A DNA stretch of 64,000 bases from the NCBI GenBank assembly GCA_026119935.1, contig JALRMH010000054.1, positions 1 through 64,000 of the forward strand, read 5' to 3'. Positions 22,821 to 35,800 of this stretch are shown one piece after another. Below the pieces are notes generated by a model. That model was not told the DNA's origin, did not search any database, and saw nothing but the letters and a program-made list of their open reading frames with translations. The stretch's first letter is position 1, and every line of letters starts with the position of its first letter. The DNA comes from Endothia cerciana (lineage: Eukaryota; Ascomycota; Sordariomycetes; Diaporthales; Cryphonectriaceae). The translations under genes and the position numbers were made by a program.

Positions 22821-25651
22821 ATGCTTGCTGCGCGCGCCAACCCGCCTTTATCGCCGGTGTCGACGACAGGAACCATTTGGCCGACGGGGATGCAGAACGA
22901 TGGTCCATATCCAAACCAGGGCCCGATGCAAGGTCTCAATAATCTCATGTTAGAGCAGGGTCAACTAGCATCTCCACCATACTCGGGAGGCGCAAACGGC
23001 CCCATGAACGGCGGATTCCCGCCAGGTCCCAGGAGCGCCGGCGGGCCCTCGCCGCCTCCCTCTGTCGGTCGGTCGAGCACGGCCACGGACCTCTATGCGA
23101 GAAGCGAGGGCGGTCGGAGCAGGAGGGAGCCGGACACAGAGGCAATACTGGGAGAGCACTATGTGGCACTCAAGCGTTATCTCTCGCAGACATCGCGCGA
23201 CGGCAAGCCGACACCCCCTCAGAACAAGGCCCGCGACAAGCTGCAGCGCCTGACCTCGGTACAATTCTACGAACTCAGTACCGATGTCTTCGACGAGCTG
23301 CTACGGAGACAGGCGTTCAGCCGAAGGCCGCCGAATGCGCCCCCAAGCGTCGGCCCGCCGCCCTACCTCCTCCCAGAGGACGGCTTCCACCCGAAGCGGA
23401 ACCAGGCACGACGGAAGCTGTCGTCGCTCGGCCCCCCGAGGTTTCGTGACCTTGCCACAGATGTCTTCTGTGAGCTGGAGCGGAGGTTCCCACGCTTCGT
23501 CGCGGGTGACATTCCACGACTGTCGAGCCCGGCGTCGACGCGGGCTCCCAGTAGGCCTGGGACCGCGATGAGTGGGTACCCTCCTCGAGGACCCAGTCGG
23601 CGACAGCCCAGCAACGCCTCCTCCATCCGCGGTGCCCTCCAAGATGCCTACGACATCCCTCCCTCCCCCGGCATGCCGCCCAGCAGCTACGACCGACCCC
23701 AGCCCAAACAATCTCAGCAGAATACGATCATACCCAACAAGAGCACCATGGTGGAGGAGGATGACGATGGCTCAGACGATGCACGAGACCCTTACGGCGC
23801 GAATAATATCGGCAAGAGCGACGGCGGCTCATCAGAAGTGAGTCAAGCACCCGTACAGGTACTGACCATTGAGACTGACCACGCCTCTCAGAAGGACAGG
23901 CAGATCATCGCAGACTACGAGGACCAGGTACGAGGGCTGCAGGAGAAGCTCAGCAGCATGGAAGATGATCTGAGGAAGAAGGACGATGAGATGAGTGGGG
24001 TCCTTGATCAGGAACGCTCCAGGTCGAATGCCGCGGATGCAGAGAAGCAGGAGTGGTCCAGCATGCGTCTGGACCTGGAGAACAAGCTCACGGAGGCACA
24101 AAGCCTGAACGACGCGCTCAGAGACGAACTTGATCGGCTCAGAGACGAGCACGCTAACGAGACCCGCCAGCTGCGCGAGGATATGGAGGCTTCGGCAGCA
24201 AGCGCAGGATCAGGAAGAGCAGGTGCTGAGCTGGAGCGGGAGAACGAGGAACTGCGAGCGGCCCTGAAGGAGCAGCGCGAGACGACAGCACAGGTCCGGC
24301 GGGAAGCTCAGGAGTTCCTGCGTGAGATGAAGCAGCTCTCGCAACAGAGCGGATCATCATGGGCCAAGCAGGGAGAACTGGAGAAGACGATCGAGAATCT
24401 CGAACAGGAGGTCCGTGACTGGCGCAACCGCTACGCGAGAGCAAAGACGCAGCTCCGCGGCATGCGATCTCCGTCCATGAGCTTGCCCGTGGAGAACGAC
24501 ACAGCCCGGTACGTCAGCGACAAGAGTTTCACGGATGACGCTGGCATCGTCAAGGACTTGCACGTTACGAAGTTCCAGGTCGCGGTCGACGAGCTGCTCC
24601 GCCGAGCGCGGGCGGAGCAACCAGACACGGTCATCGATGCGATGAAGAGCGTTGTCATGAGCGTGCGGCGCATTGCTAAGGATCTTGACGCCTCGCCAGC
24701 CAACAACGAGCAGTCGCAGAAGCAGCGGAAGCAGCTCAAGGGCCGCGTGTCATCGGCTGCCAATAGCATGATCACCGCCTCAAAGACCTTCGCTACGTCG
24801 GCCGGCATTGCCCCCGTTTCTCTGCTCGATGCCGCGGCTTCCAACCTCGTTTCTGCTATGGTCGAGCTTCTCCGGCTCGTCAAGATCCGGGTCACTCCCG
24901 ATGGGGAGCTCGAGGAGGAGGACGACGGCACTGTGACACCTGTCGAGTCTGCTGGATTCTTTTCTCCCCGGACTGCCAAGTCTCAGTCGATCCAGAGCGC
25001 CTACCAGCAGGACCCCTACCCGCAGGGTCTGCCGCCCCCACCCCCTTTCCAGGGCCTTGGGAAGAGAAGCAGTATCGACTCTTCAGCCTACAGCCCGCTG
25101 AACTCCCCTCGCGAATCGGTCGAGGCCTACAACAAGGCGAACGGTAATGGCTACGCGCCGATGTCCAATGGATACGCGTCGCGCCAGGTTGATTCCGGCA
25201 TGGAAGACCTCAAGGTGAGCAGCCTACCTTCTTGACCAGCAGATATCGAGCCGTTTCTGACACAGCTGGACAGGTATACCTTGACGATCAGACCGCCAAC
25301 CTGGTGCAGACCATCCAAGGCCTGGTGGGCTCCATCCGCGGCGCCGCCGACATGAACCAGATCGACCCGCAGATCCGCACCATCGTCGACACCGTCGGGC
25401 GAGTCATCAACGAGACCGAGCAGGCCGGCCGTGGCGATATGATTGGACGTCTTTACGACAGCCAGCAGCGGCTGATGGAGGCCGGCGAGCGGGGTCACGA
25501 TCTCGCCGCCGACGGAAAGGGCGAGGGCGATCGCGAGTGGCGCATGTGGACACAGACACTGCCGCCCATCGCGTTCGAGATTGCTCGCGAGACCAAGGAG
25601 CTCGTGCAGAGGATAGACCAGCTCATCGGGGCCAACGACGACTTCTCTTAG
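22821..25651 (+). CDS. spa2: Spa2-like cell polarity scaffold (polarisome)
   Basis: Scaffold of the polarisome at hyphal tips, linking formin, Cdc42 signalling and MAP-kinase modules. Exons: 22821-23837, 23892-25214 and 25274-25651, 905 aa. Two Spa2-homology (SHD) repeats lie near the N-terminus: ALKRYLSQT...RLTSVQFYELSTDVFDEL (about 113-163) and KRNQARRKLSSL...RFRDLATDVFCELERR (about 190-230). A long coiled coil follows (about 340-560), and a conserved helical C-terminal domain ends in RETKELVQRIDQLIGANDDFS. The start is ATG 22821 because the peptide begins with the family-like PLSPVS stretch; the frame upstream has no ATG. The 54-nt segment 23838-23891 has GTGAGT..CTCAG ends but is open and divisible by three, so a variant with 18 extra residues is possible. 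Confidence 0.93.
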
Positions 25652-28018
25652 GAGTGGAACTGTGAGGTCTAGTAGCCCGCACCTTAGGGCCTGGAATATT
25701 GATAGAGGGGGCGGGATACTGTTTCAGTACTAATTTTGAGTCGGCTGCTTGTTGCTTCGATACCCGGATCGTGTCGCGCTCCTGCTTTGGCATATTTGGT
25801 ACGACCACCAGCAGCTTAGTACTGCCTTCTCACCTTTTCGATTGTTTTTTTTTTTTTTTTTCTTTTTTCTTTTTTCCTTCCCCTCTGATAACTCGACCTT
25901 GAACGAGTACGCTCCTATGAATTCACGGGACATTTCATTTATTACTGCTTCTCTCTATTTTCTGTTTTTAATACATGTCAGTGGACGACTGTACATGTTA
26001 GGGGGGTTTTGGGGGGAAGGGACATGTTGATGTGACTGATAGATGGTATGTACATAACTTGGGAAACGGACAGACCACCACTTACTTGGTCGACTCGAGC
26101 TCTTCCCGGGGAGCCGAGGGGGGGGGGGGGGGAGGTGAATCAGGAGAGGACGCCGTAACGCGAAAGTTCTTACTAGAGGACATAGCTGTTGTCTGTAGTC
26201 GTCTCTTGCGCAGACAATATGGAGAAGTTGTTACCCTGGGACAGAGGCGTGGACAGCTCCCGTCTACCATGATGACCTGCCGGCTGACTGTGCCTGGCCC
26301 TGCTAAAGGCAGGCCGTGTTCATCTCCGTCGTCCTGCAGGAGGCCGCCGGCAGGCTGAGGGCGAGAGACCGGGGCTCAGCAGTCCCAGCCTGATCTGACA
26401 CTTGCTGAGAGGGCTTGCTAGGATAACGGGTGTTCGTTGGTGACGGCCGCTCCAGCCTCGCGGTCAATTTCCGCTGCTCTGCAGGTGTCTGAGACAGGAG
26501 CTTATTTTAAGCTTAATGTGGGGCGGGGCGTGAATGGGCTCGGTCATCATCGGCACGTGTACGGTTACGTGTCTTCTCTCAAGGTGGATAGTGGAGGTAT
26601 ATTTTCCACGAGGGATCAGGTGACACACTCAGAAGCGGGCTGCGCATCTGCGATACAGGAGCCCAGCCCGGAGCCCACTCCCCGGATCTTGAGAGAACGT
26701 GGCCGCCTTGTGCCTGTCTAGTTGATCCGTCCAGAACACGCTGCATCCCTGGCTGGTGGGTCGCTTCTTCTTCTCCTTCTTCTCCTCCTCCTACCGCCAC
26801 GTCTGCTCCCACGGACGAAAGAGGCATCGTGGGGTAACCCCAGCACTTCCAATAGTCGAAGTTGTCACGGAACACGCCTCCCGGATCAGGCATCTTCAGC
26901 CGCCGCCGTGGCTTGGACTGACAGGCACCCGACGGGATTCCGCATCGTGAGACACGGGCCAGGCGGCTGAGGGCGCTATCAACGTCCTGTGTGTGCCCTC
27001 ATCCCGGGTTGGAGATTGGGGTTGTTTCGCACGCTCTTCTGGTCTTCTGGGGAGGAAATATGGACGGGCCGGGGGGGGGGGGCGCGACGACCTCGATCCA
27101 GTACTCCGTCCGAGTCCAGCAGGACGCACAGAGCTCACGATACCGGGGGGTGCTTCTTCTGCTGGCACACGAAGACGAGAGGCCCCTGCCCCTCGCTCCT
27201 CGGGTATCGACTCCTCGTGGGACTTTCGTCCCAAGAACGAGGAGGCTGCGAGCAGTAAAGATCTGACAGCACCAGCGATCAGCTCTAACCCACCGCGGTA
27301 TTCATTCCGCTGTGGTCTGCAGATACCGGGGGCCGGACAGCTGTCCGCTCCCCCACAACGCACGAGCACATTGGCTGGCAGCGTCGCCTTTCAGCTGCTC
27401 GGCAGGGGTCCTGATCGACCAGCCGCACCCCCTTTGGGACGGCCGCACGCCCTCAGCCCAATGAGCGCCTCCGGGAGGGGGGGGGGGGCCTTTCAGCCTC
27501 ATCGTCCACGTTCCGCAGTCCGCATCGTGCTGCAATCCCAAGAGCTCACCCCCCAGAGATCGTTGCCTGGAGTGGGAGACGCTTGCGCCGGCGGAAACAA
27601 ACGGCGGCTTGGCACCCGAGCGAGGGCGTCAGGATGAGGCAGAACTTCAAGCCTCAGAGTCTTGGTCCGGCCTTTGGGGGGGTCTATGTCCCACACGCAA
27701 GTCAGAGAGAGAGATCAAACTGCGCCTGCAGGCGGTGGCAGACGCCATGAAGGGGACTAGTTGATATTGTGAGGCGTTCACGCGTGTAGGTATATACCCG
27801 GCGCCGGAGCCTCTCCCTCTCGTGCTCAGTCGACGCCTCCGTGCCGTCTGTCCCGTCTCTTGTCCTGTCGTGTCCCGTCTTGGGAGTCCAGCGTATCTCT
27901 CGTCTGCTGCTGAGTGGTGGTGACGACCAAAGACGTTCACTTTCCGTCCCCTTCCCCGGCTTCGAAAACGCGCGTGCCCATCGGTTACATACCGACCTGT
28001 TCAGGGACGTATCCAGCA
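25652..28018. other. Intergenic region between spa2 and MARVEL gene
   Basis: 2.4 kb without a recognisable gene. A T16 run near 25845-25860 may mark the spa2 3' UTR. G12 runs lie at about 26110, 27070 and 27477, and a short CTT tract near 26765. ORFs of about 100-210 codons here have no domain signature. Confidence 0.55.
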
Positions 28019-29060
28019 ATGGGCGGCAACTATTCCAACGCCCGGCCCAGCGGCCGCGAGCATATCCCGCTGTATCCCAAGGGCTTCATCGCCCTCCGGA
28101 TCGTCCAGCTCGTCCTCTCCGTGGTGGTCCTCGGCCTGGACGCCTACACCCTCAGCCTGTACAGCTTCGACGCCAACGAGCTGAACATCTTCACCGTAGG
28201 TCAACAACCCCGCCCCATTTCTTTCAGTTTAATTTTTTTTTTTTTTTCAAAGTGCGTAAGACGCTGACCCGGGATTTTGGTAGGCCGTCTGGACCATGAT
28301 CCTGGGCATCTACTGCCTCGTCGTCGAGGTCGGCGGCCACGACGCGTGGAAGGGTTACAACTACTGGGCCATACTCGTCCTCGACATCCTGTCCCTGATC
28401 TTCTGGCTCGTCTCGTTCGCGCTCATGGCAGCGCGTGTCGCCCCGTTAGGTGACGGCATCGAGGTCTGTGGGGTCTTCTACTGCACGATAGAGCCTCTCG
28501 AGGGGACGTATGCGACGCTGTTCGGGTGCCTGGCTGCCGTTGCCGGCCTGGGCGGTCTCGAGTTGTAAGTCTATCCCCCCTCTTCTGCACCGGCTGAGAA
28601 AGGTGTGCCGTGATATGCTTGGAGACTCGTCCTTCTGGTTTCGGTGGCTGACCTCGCCCGGCCTCAAACCAGCCTCCTCTTCGTGGTCTCCCTGTCCATC
28701 CACTCCGTCGCCACCCACCGCCACCGCGGGGCCGGCCTGCACTGCACCCCCGGGGCCCGCGGCCTGGACGGCGATGTCCCCACCAGCCAGAACGCCGTCC
28801 CGATGGGCGGCCCAGCCCCGGCGGAGAAGCAGCAGCCCGCGTCGACGTTCTCCTCGGTGCCTCCCCAGCCGCAGCAGCAGCACGCCGCGTCCGCCTACCA
28901 GAGCACGGCCACGCCGACGCCGCCGCCGCACCACCAGGGCCAGGTGCCGTACCAGCCGCCGGAGCTGGCGAACCAGCAGCAGCAGTACCACCAGGGCCAC
29001 GGGCTCGGGCAGGTAGGCCCGGGCGGTTCATTTCCGGGCCCCCAGCAGGATGGTTATTAG
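28019..29060 (+). CDS. MARVEL-domain four-helix membrane protein
   Basis: Exons: 28019-28195, 28284-28564 and 28673-29060, 281 aa. Four hydrophobic helices in MARVEL order: FIALRIVQLVLSVVVLGLDAY (about 22-45), VWTMILGIYCLVVEV, YWAILVLDILSLIFWLVSFALMAA, and a last helix from YATLFGCLAAVAGLGGLEF into LLFVVSLSIHSV. The second intron splits this last helix. The C-terminal tail of about 110 residues is rich in Gln, Pro and Ala (QPQQQHAA, QVPYQPPELANQQQQ) and is probably cytosolic and disordered. Family members act in membrane apposition and vesicle traffic; no specific role can be assigned. Start ATG 28019 is followed by a conserved-looking short polar N-terminus. Intron 1 contains a T15 run before its acceptor. 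Confidence 0.85.
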
Positions 29061-30412
29061 ACGCGCGGGATCCCCCCGGGGGGGGGGGAGATTTACGACG
29101 GTGTGACCGGTGCTGGAAAAGGGGATATACGCGGGTGAGGTAGTGCCGGTGACGATGTCGGTGACGATATATCTGCTCCTGTGCGGCGCGGCCCTGACGA
29201 TAGGGGTTGGAGCGGGCTGACTGGATGGCTGGCTGGCTGAGGGCATAATTCAGGGTAGACGCCTCGGATGTTTCTTTTGAGTGACGCCGATGAGACCAAT
29301 CGTTCCAATGCGCCATCTCTGTCTGACCTCTCGAGACTCGCTTCAGTATCGGCCTCCAACCCCTTCGCCCCACGAAGCCAACCACGCCTTCGTCCCTCAA
29401 CACGTCGCTCCCCACGCCGTCCGGTAGCGACACTCCTCTCATGGTCGGGGCCGCGGACGTAAAAGGGCCACCCCAGCCTGTGTCCCCCATCCTCCCCCCC
29501 CCCCCCCACCTTTTTCCTGCCCCCACCAAGACCCTCACGTTCCCCTCTCTCCTTCACAAGCCCACACGCCCCCCTGTCCGACGACAAGAACCACTTCCTC
29601 TGGTGGGCGCTGCCGGTGTTGTTCAGCGCGCCGGGATACGCATTCGTCCCTGCTCACCCCCTCGTCCCCCAGCTCGCGGAGCTCCTTCTCCATGGCCGTG
29701 AGCCCCATCTCCGCTTTTCCCCCTCGAGCCGTCGTTGTACTCCTCCTCCTCCCCGCCAGAGTCCGGGAGTGGTGGTCTGCTGCCCCCCCCCCCCCCAACG
29801 GGCCGGCCGACCTCCCGGGGGTGGGGGGGGGGGGGTTCAAAGTGCTGGGCATATAAATGCAGCCTGACTGTTCTCCTTTCGTGCGCGTCTCCGTATAACG
29901 CCAGGACGGCAGCACAAGTACGTAGGGATCAGTTCACGAATATTACTGCCAGTCATGTTGACATGACAGGAAGATCAGTCCCGCCCCCCTCTCGATCAGA
30001 CATAGATGTGCGCGACTGTCTACTACAGCCCTAGAGGGCCCGGCGAGATAGACCTCGTCACAGGGCTGCTCCCCAATTCCAAGAGATCATATGGTATTCA
30101 TTCATCCGTTTTGACGAAGCATATGCCGAGCTAATCCCTGACCCATGAGATTTATACACTACACGTCTACCGATGCCGTGCCCGGTACGAAACGCCAGGC
30201 TGTTGATGTTCAGGAACTCTCGCAAAGTGAGAAGCAAAGACAACCTTTTCGACCTATAGACAAGTGGCAGCGATTTTGCCTTCCTACTCAGAGCCCCTGG
30301 CCCTTGTTGCACCCGTGTTGTGTTAGCTCTGCGCCAAAATTCACATTTTCCATGTAGACTCTCGGCGTACTATCCCCCTCCCTCTCCGCTGGGTCGATTC
30401 TGGGTATGCTTC
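29061..30412. other. Convergent intergenic region between MARVEL gene and cac2
   Basis: Both genes end here, 1.35 kb apart. Long C and G runs occur at about 29495-29508, 29787-29799 and 29820-29834. No ORF with a domain was seen. Confidence 0.55.
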
Positions 30413-32840
30413 TCAGGGCTTCGGGTCGGTACCAAGGCCACTTATCAAGGTCGGCGCGATCCGCTTCCTCTTGGGCTGTCTTTCCGCCTCTTCCTTCTCG
30501 CTCTCGCTCAATTCTCTTTTCTGGCCGGCTGTGCTGGTGCCAGCGCTTCGTGGTGTCTCCGGTGGTGTCGTGATGGGCACACCTGTCACCTTACCAGAGT
30601 TGGTGGCCGTCAGGCCAGGTACATTCCCGGCTAGTAGTGTCGGGGGTGCCGTTGGTGCCGCCGACGTCTGTGTTATCACTGAAGAGGTCGAGTTGGACCT
30701 GGCGGGGGACGACGGCCTCTGGCTGACGAACGCCGCTGCTGGGGGTGGGGATGGAGCTGTAAATGAATTCATCGAATCTCGATGTCGATGTTGCGAGCCG
30801 CTCGGGAACGGCGATGGCGGCGCGAACTGTGAGGTAGGCGTTGGGACGGGGGTGGTCTGCGCTGATGGCGCCACCGCCTCTGCGGCTTCCTGGCGCCGCT
30901 TCTGCGGATCACCCTTTAGGACTTCACCAAGGTCTGACGGTGAGAAGGATACTGCTGAGCAGAACCCATCCGACGACGTGACCAGCAATGTTGTACCATC
31001 AGAAGACCTACGGCATGGTCAGAAAAACACAGGTCTCAGGAACAGCTTGGTCTTCGGCTTACCATGTGAGATCGGTGAATGTCGCACAATGCAGGTTGCT
31101 GACGATGCATATAGGCGTCTGCTGCTGGGTGTCGTAGATCAGGACCGAATCCTGCGTCGCGACAGCATATACCATCCGGTAGGGTAGTGCGAATGCAGAC
31201 TTCGGGCCCGCCGGCGTGGACGTCGTATCTGTGCTGAGGGTCCTGGCCATGGGCTCGGAAGACGGTGGAGGCGGCGGGTCCATGACCGAAGGCGCGGGAG
31301 ATGGTTTGGACAGGGGCTCGGGCAGTGACGGAATGGCCTCCTCTGCTGAGGAAGTGTCGATGGTGATATTCTTGGTGACTGGGGGCGAGGTTCGCAGGGC
31401 GTAGTATGTGGGCGAACACCTGACACAGACGGAGGGTTTCTTGTGCCCGGGTAGGTGTGCTGATGGAGGCTTGTTGATGCCTCCTCTTGTGTAGATGTAG
31501 ACAGTGTTGGTGATCTCGTATGCGGTCCTCCCATCTACCGTCAGGTGCTGACACTGGTACTGACCAGCGGGCGTCAACAGGAGACTGCCGTCCGGAGTAA
31601 ATGTCAACCTCCGAAAGAAGGACGTGAGAGTCTCATTCGCGTAGAGGCTGGCATTCTTGACACTCATGCTGGTTGTTGGCATGGGCTTAGGAGAAGCCTC
31701 CATCGGCATCACAGCGGGCAGAGGCATCGATGGTGCCGGACTGACGGAGCGCCGTGACGATGAAAAGGACGATCTTCGGCTCTGGCCCACGACGCTCGGG
31801 GGATTCATCGGTAGTGCTATCGAGGTCGGTGTACCTGGGGCAGACGGCACGGGGGAGCCGATCGGCGCACTCGTGCTGCTACCGATACCAGGAATAGCAT
31901 CGATCACGGCCAGCTGAGCTCGATGACCGAAGTCTGGTGGTGCAGGGCTGCTGGACGATATCCGACGAGACGGTGGCAGGTCGGACTTGTTATGGCTGGC
32001 GACCCGAGGAGGCTTGTCCGTCTCGTTGTGCAGGGTATAATGGCCGTCCTTGGTCTTCAGCGAGTAGACATGCACAGAGCGGTCGGAGGACTGGGTGGCT
32101 ATGTATTCGTTGAGAGGATCCCAGGCCACGCCCTGAACGTAGTGGTTATGCTCCGCGATCTGCCGTATCAATGTGCCTGTGGTGTCCGGCCCCGTCAGCA
32201 TTGCATTCTATCTGTAGCCCGCCAGGCTGAGGAGCGTTTCCATACCGGTCGCAGCATTGTAGATTCTAGCCACATTGTCCATGCTCCCGATGATGAAGTA
32301 GGAGCCATCGGGGGCCCAGGCGAGGTCGTAGATCTCCGAGCCGGAGGAGCGGCACATGTGCTTGGTCCTCCAGCTCTCCTTGTCGTCGAAGCCATCGCTC
32401 CCAAAGGCGGGGTTATTCGTCTCGGAGGGGACCCATAAGATCACGTTGCCATCGTCACCGGCCGAGGCAAGAGTTTCACCTGGGTTTTTGGACCCGTCAG
32501 AAGGTCTCGTGTCCGTAAGGATAAAGGGAGGGGGGGGGGCCGTACTCTTTGGTGACCACCTGACGACGTTGACGGCTTGTGTGTGCTTGGATAGGGTCGC
32601 GAGGTACTCGACCTTGCGCTCCTCACCATTTGCTTCCACCCGCCAGAGCTTAGGCACGGTCAGCAGACAGCCCACAGGAGCACAGGCTGCGGCAGGATGC
32701 CGGGGCGAGAGGAGACGCACTCGAACATTTGTATCACCACCAGCGGTTGCTAGACGACCCTTGCCCGAAGGCTCGAAATGGGCCGAGTAGATTGGCTGGG
32801 TCTGATCATGCCAATTGATGATCAGAGGTGTAGCCCTCAT
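30413..32840 (-). CDS. cac2: Chromatin assembly factor 1 subunit B (Cac2/p60), WD40
   Basis: Middle subunit of CAF-1, the histone H3-H4 chaperone that deposits nucleosomes behind replication forks. Exons: 32840-32721, 32648-32546, 32479-32246, 32176-31063 and 31007-30413, 721 aa. The N-terminus MRATPLIINWHDQTQPIYSAHF and WD repeats LATAGGDTNVR-LWRV, HTQAVNVVRWSPK, LASAGDDGNVILW, IYDLAWAPDGSYFIIGSMDN and YVQGVAWDPLNEYIATQSSDR are diagnostic. Long Ser/Pro-rich insertions interrupt the propeller in exon 4. The C-terminus is disordered and ends with a basic KRKRIAPTLIS motif. Introns 1 (72 nt) and 2 (66 nt) are both divisible by three and stop-free. They were recognised because they break conserved WD strands. 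Intron 2 contains a C10 run. Confidence 0.95.
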
Positions 32841-35800
32841 TTTGGCACGCGGGCGGTCTGGAGACCGTATCCTCTCGCATGTACGGCAATGGTGTGTGGT
32901 TCCAGGGCGGTGCTCTGGGGAGGGTGGCTCTCGAGGGGGGGGGGGGGAGGACGGTGGTGGTTTCGCTCAAATGTGGATCGTGTTCCTGACGCGACCTGGG
33001 ACCGTCGGTTCGATGTGCACGCGCTGCTGCGTATGGGATGACGGCAGTTTGGGAGTGTGACGGGAAGGGTCGGAGGTACCGGGCAGAACAGGGTAGACCT
33101 TTGCACTGCAGCTTGCAAAGAAGGGCTGGGAGGGGGGGGGGGGGAAGGCAGTATTTCATTCAGATCAGAAGCAGCAGTCTGTGGTTTCAATGGTGTTTAA
33201 GTTGCTGCAGATCAGATCGCACATGGACGCCCTCAGGTCTGGAGGCGGTGGTGGTAGGCCTGCAGCCTGCTTCTCAATGCGTGCCCATCAGGTGGCCCTC
33301 CTGGGTGAGAGGGTGCACTGTGGTGTGGGGAGGGGGGGGGGCATGGATGAGCTTCCAGGGTCCGTCCTGGGCTGGACCAAGCTCCAACAAGCTCCCAACC
33401 CCGGGGCCCGTACTGCCTCATCCTGCCACCATCCGGGTGCTCAACGTCCCATGAGGCACACCGCATTCCCTCCCGTATGACCTGGATCCTTTTTCCTGAT
33501 GCGATGGTCCTGGTAATGGGCCACGGGCCGGGCAGGTGGTGCTACAAGGCGGTCGCATACCCTGCCCACCCGCCCCAAGCCCGCCTCAGATTCCGCCTAA
33601 GATGCCTTGGAAATAGAAGTATTTGCGGGCTCGGCCTGGTCCAAGCTTTGTTTTGAAACGGGGATCGATCCATCCCAAGGCGTTCTCTGAAATACGGTGA
33701 CCGTCACAGCGGTGCCGAGACATGCAGTCAGAATGGTCATTTTTCCTTGGCCAGGTGCTGGCTACTCGGGCATAGGCATGCCACATACTGCAGCTGGACA
33801 CGCGCTTTCGGACTCGGAATATATTGACGGCCATGGTCTATGCCGTCCAGGAGCTGGCCACAGGCCAATGTCGACATCTCATTAGAGGTTGGGATCATCA
33901 TCGTACCTACACGCCAGCACATGGGGCAGATGCAGGTCCATTCACCCGACGCATGCAGCCTGGGATATGCACTGTGGCATGCTGTTCATGATCCGTGTGT
34001 CTTCCGGTGAGTGAGTGAGAAGCACAGGCATCCAGACATTCGATAAATTCACGGCCCTATGCCGACGCATTCTTATTGGTCCCATGTATTGAACTCATCA
34101 CATTGTTCGGGGGGGAGTATCACAGTACAGTCGGATGATGTCTGCATGATCATCTGCAGAACAACTCCATCCCTAGAACTATGCTAGCAGTCTTGCTTTG
34201 AAAGTCGCTCAAAGTAGCAACAAGGAGGCTGTCGACAGTTTGCCTCCTCTCGAACTTATCCGCTCTGGACATCCCCAGCTGTTTCCCAAGGTTGAAAACC
34301 CAAGCTGTAGAGGCTGAAGACAAGGGCAAGGAACCACCTCCATTATAAGTTCCTTCCCTTGAGCCCAGGAGAGACATTCTTGGCTCTAGAAGCCTCAGAG
34401 GTCTCCGAGATCTTGGGGATGTCCTTCAGGAGCAGCGTATCTCAGGATGGTCCCTGTGTGGTGGACAGCAGCCGGGCTGCCTGGGCATCCTCGCGCCTTT
34501 AGGTTGTCCTGTCAACCCACCCCCCGTGTCCTCTAGGTTTTTTTTTCTTCTTTTTTTTCCTTTTTCTTTTTTCTTTCCTTCCTTTCTTTCGGGGGGGGGG
34601 GGTGGTGTTGGTAGAGGGGTGTGTATGTGTATGTTTCTCCCCCCCCCTCCCCGCTCTCTCTCTCTTTTGGAAGTGGGAGGGGGCTGACAAAGCTCAACTG
34701 ATAGTGAAAGTTCAGCTTCGTCGTCGGGGCGTTAGGTCTCCGTGATTACCAGCGCCCACCTCGCTACGTTACACGCTGAGGGAAGCCTGGCTCGGGCAGA
34801 CTAATACTTTAAGTTTTCGGAATTCAGAGCATGACTCATTGCAAAATCCATCCCCCTTCAGTCCTCACCACGGCCTTTAGTGCTGTTAGGTATCGCAGCC
34901 GGATGTTCATCCGAGCCGTTCAATATACGTTCTGACAGGACACAGCTTATGTCAACCCCCTCAGGCCGGTTTATTGGTTGGGATTGCAGCACTTTTCGTC
35001 CAACGTTGACACTTCGCCGTCTTCTATTCGGAGACAGAATCGCGGATTGGGACCGGCCGGACGGGCACGCGCCTTGATATACCGAAGTATCAACGTCAGC
35101 GCCAAAATGGCCCCCCTTTCCCCCCAACAAGTTGTCATCTTGATAGCCGCGCTACTGCATCTTACTTGCATGCGCCCGTCATGCACCTACTTACATACTA
35201 CTACTATCGCATGTATGTATGTAGTTATGTTGGAGCCCCCTACCGGACGACCCTGGCCGCCGCATTACCCCGTACGGAATTCAGGGTGCTGCTCCATGTC
35301 CATAACACCTTCTCAACTCTGCCTAAGGCTTCCGAGGTCGCCTGCAACCTATCCGGCAAATCTTGGGCTGTCGTGTGCCCCTTTGGCTGCGTAGACGCCT
35401 TCGCAGCCTCCAGGGTCCAACACACCGCCAGAGCCTGCAGCTAGGCGTGCTAGGGAAATGCTGCCGAGGTGTTCCCCTGTCAATCATGGATGTCAAGCCA
35501 GGCCACGCCGTTGACTCACGCCGCTCCCGTCGACTCACGCCGCTCCCGTCGACTTGGGTTTCCTGCGTGCCCGCTGGTGCTAGCGCCCCACCATGCGCCG
35601 GCGAAAGACGATTTCGAATGTACTTGCTCCGTTCGGATTGACGTTTGTGGAGCTGATCCTGGGGGTTCGATCACGTATCCTCGGGGTTACGTATGTCCAC
35701 GCTTACGGCAGCGAATATCAACTTCCTCTTTTCCACTTCTCGCTCAACATCCCGCTGGGGCTGGGCTGCGAACCTCCCCTCCTTTGTCATCCAAACAGAG

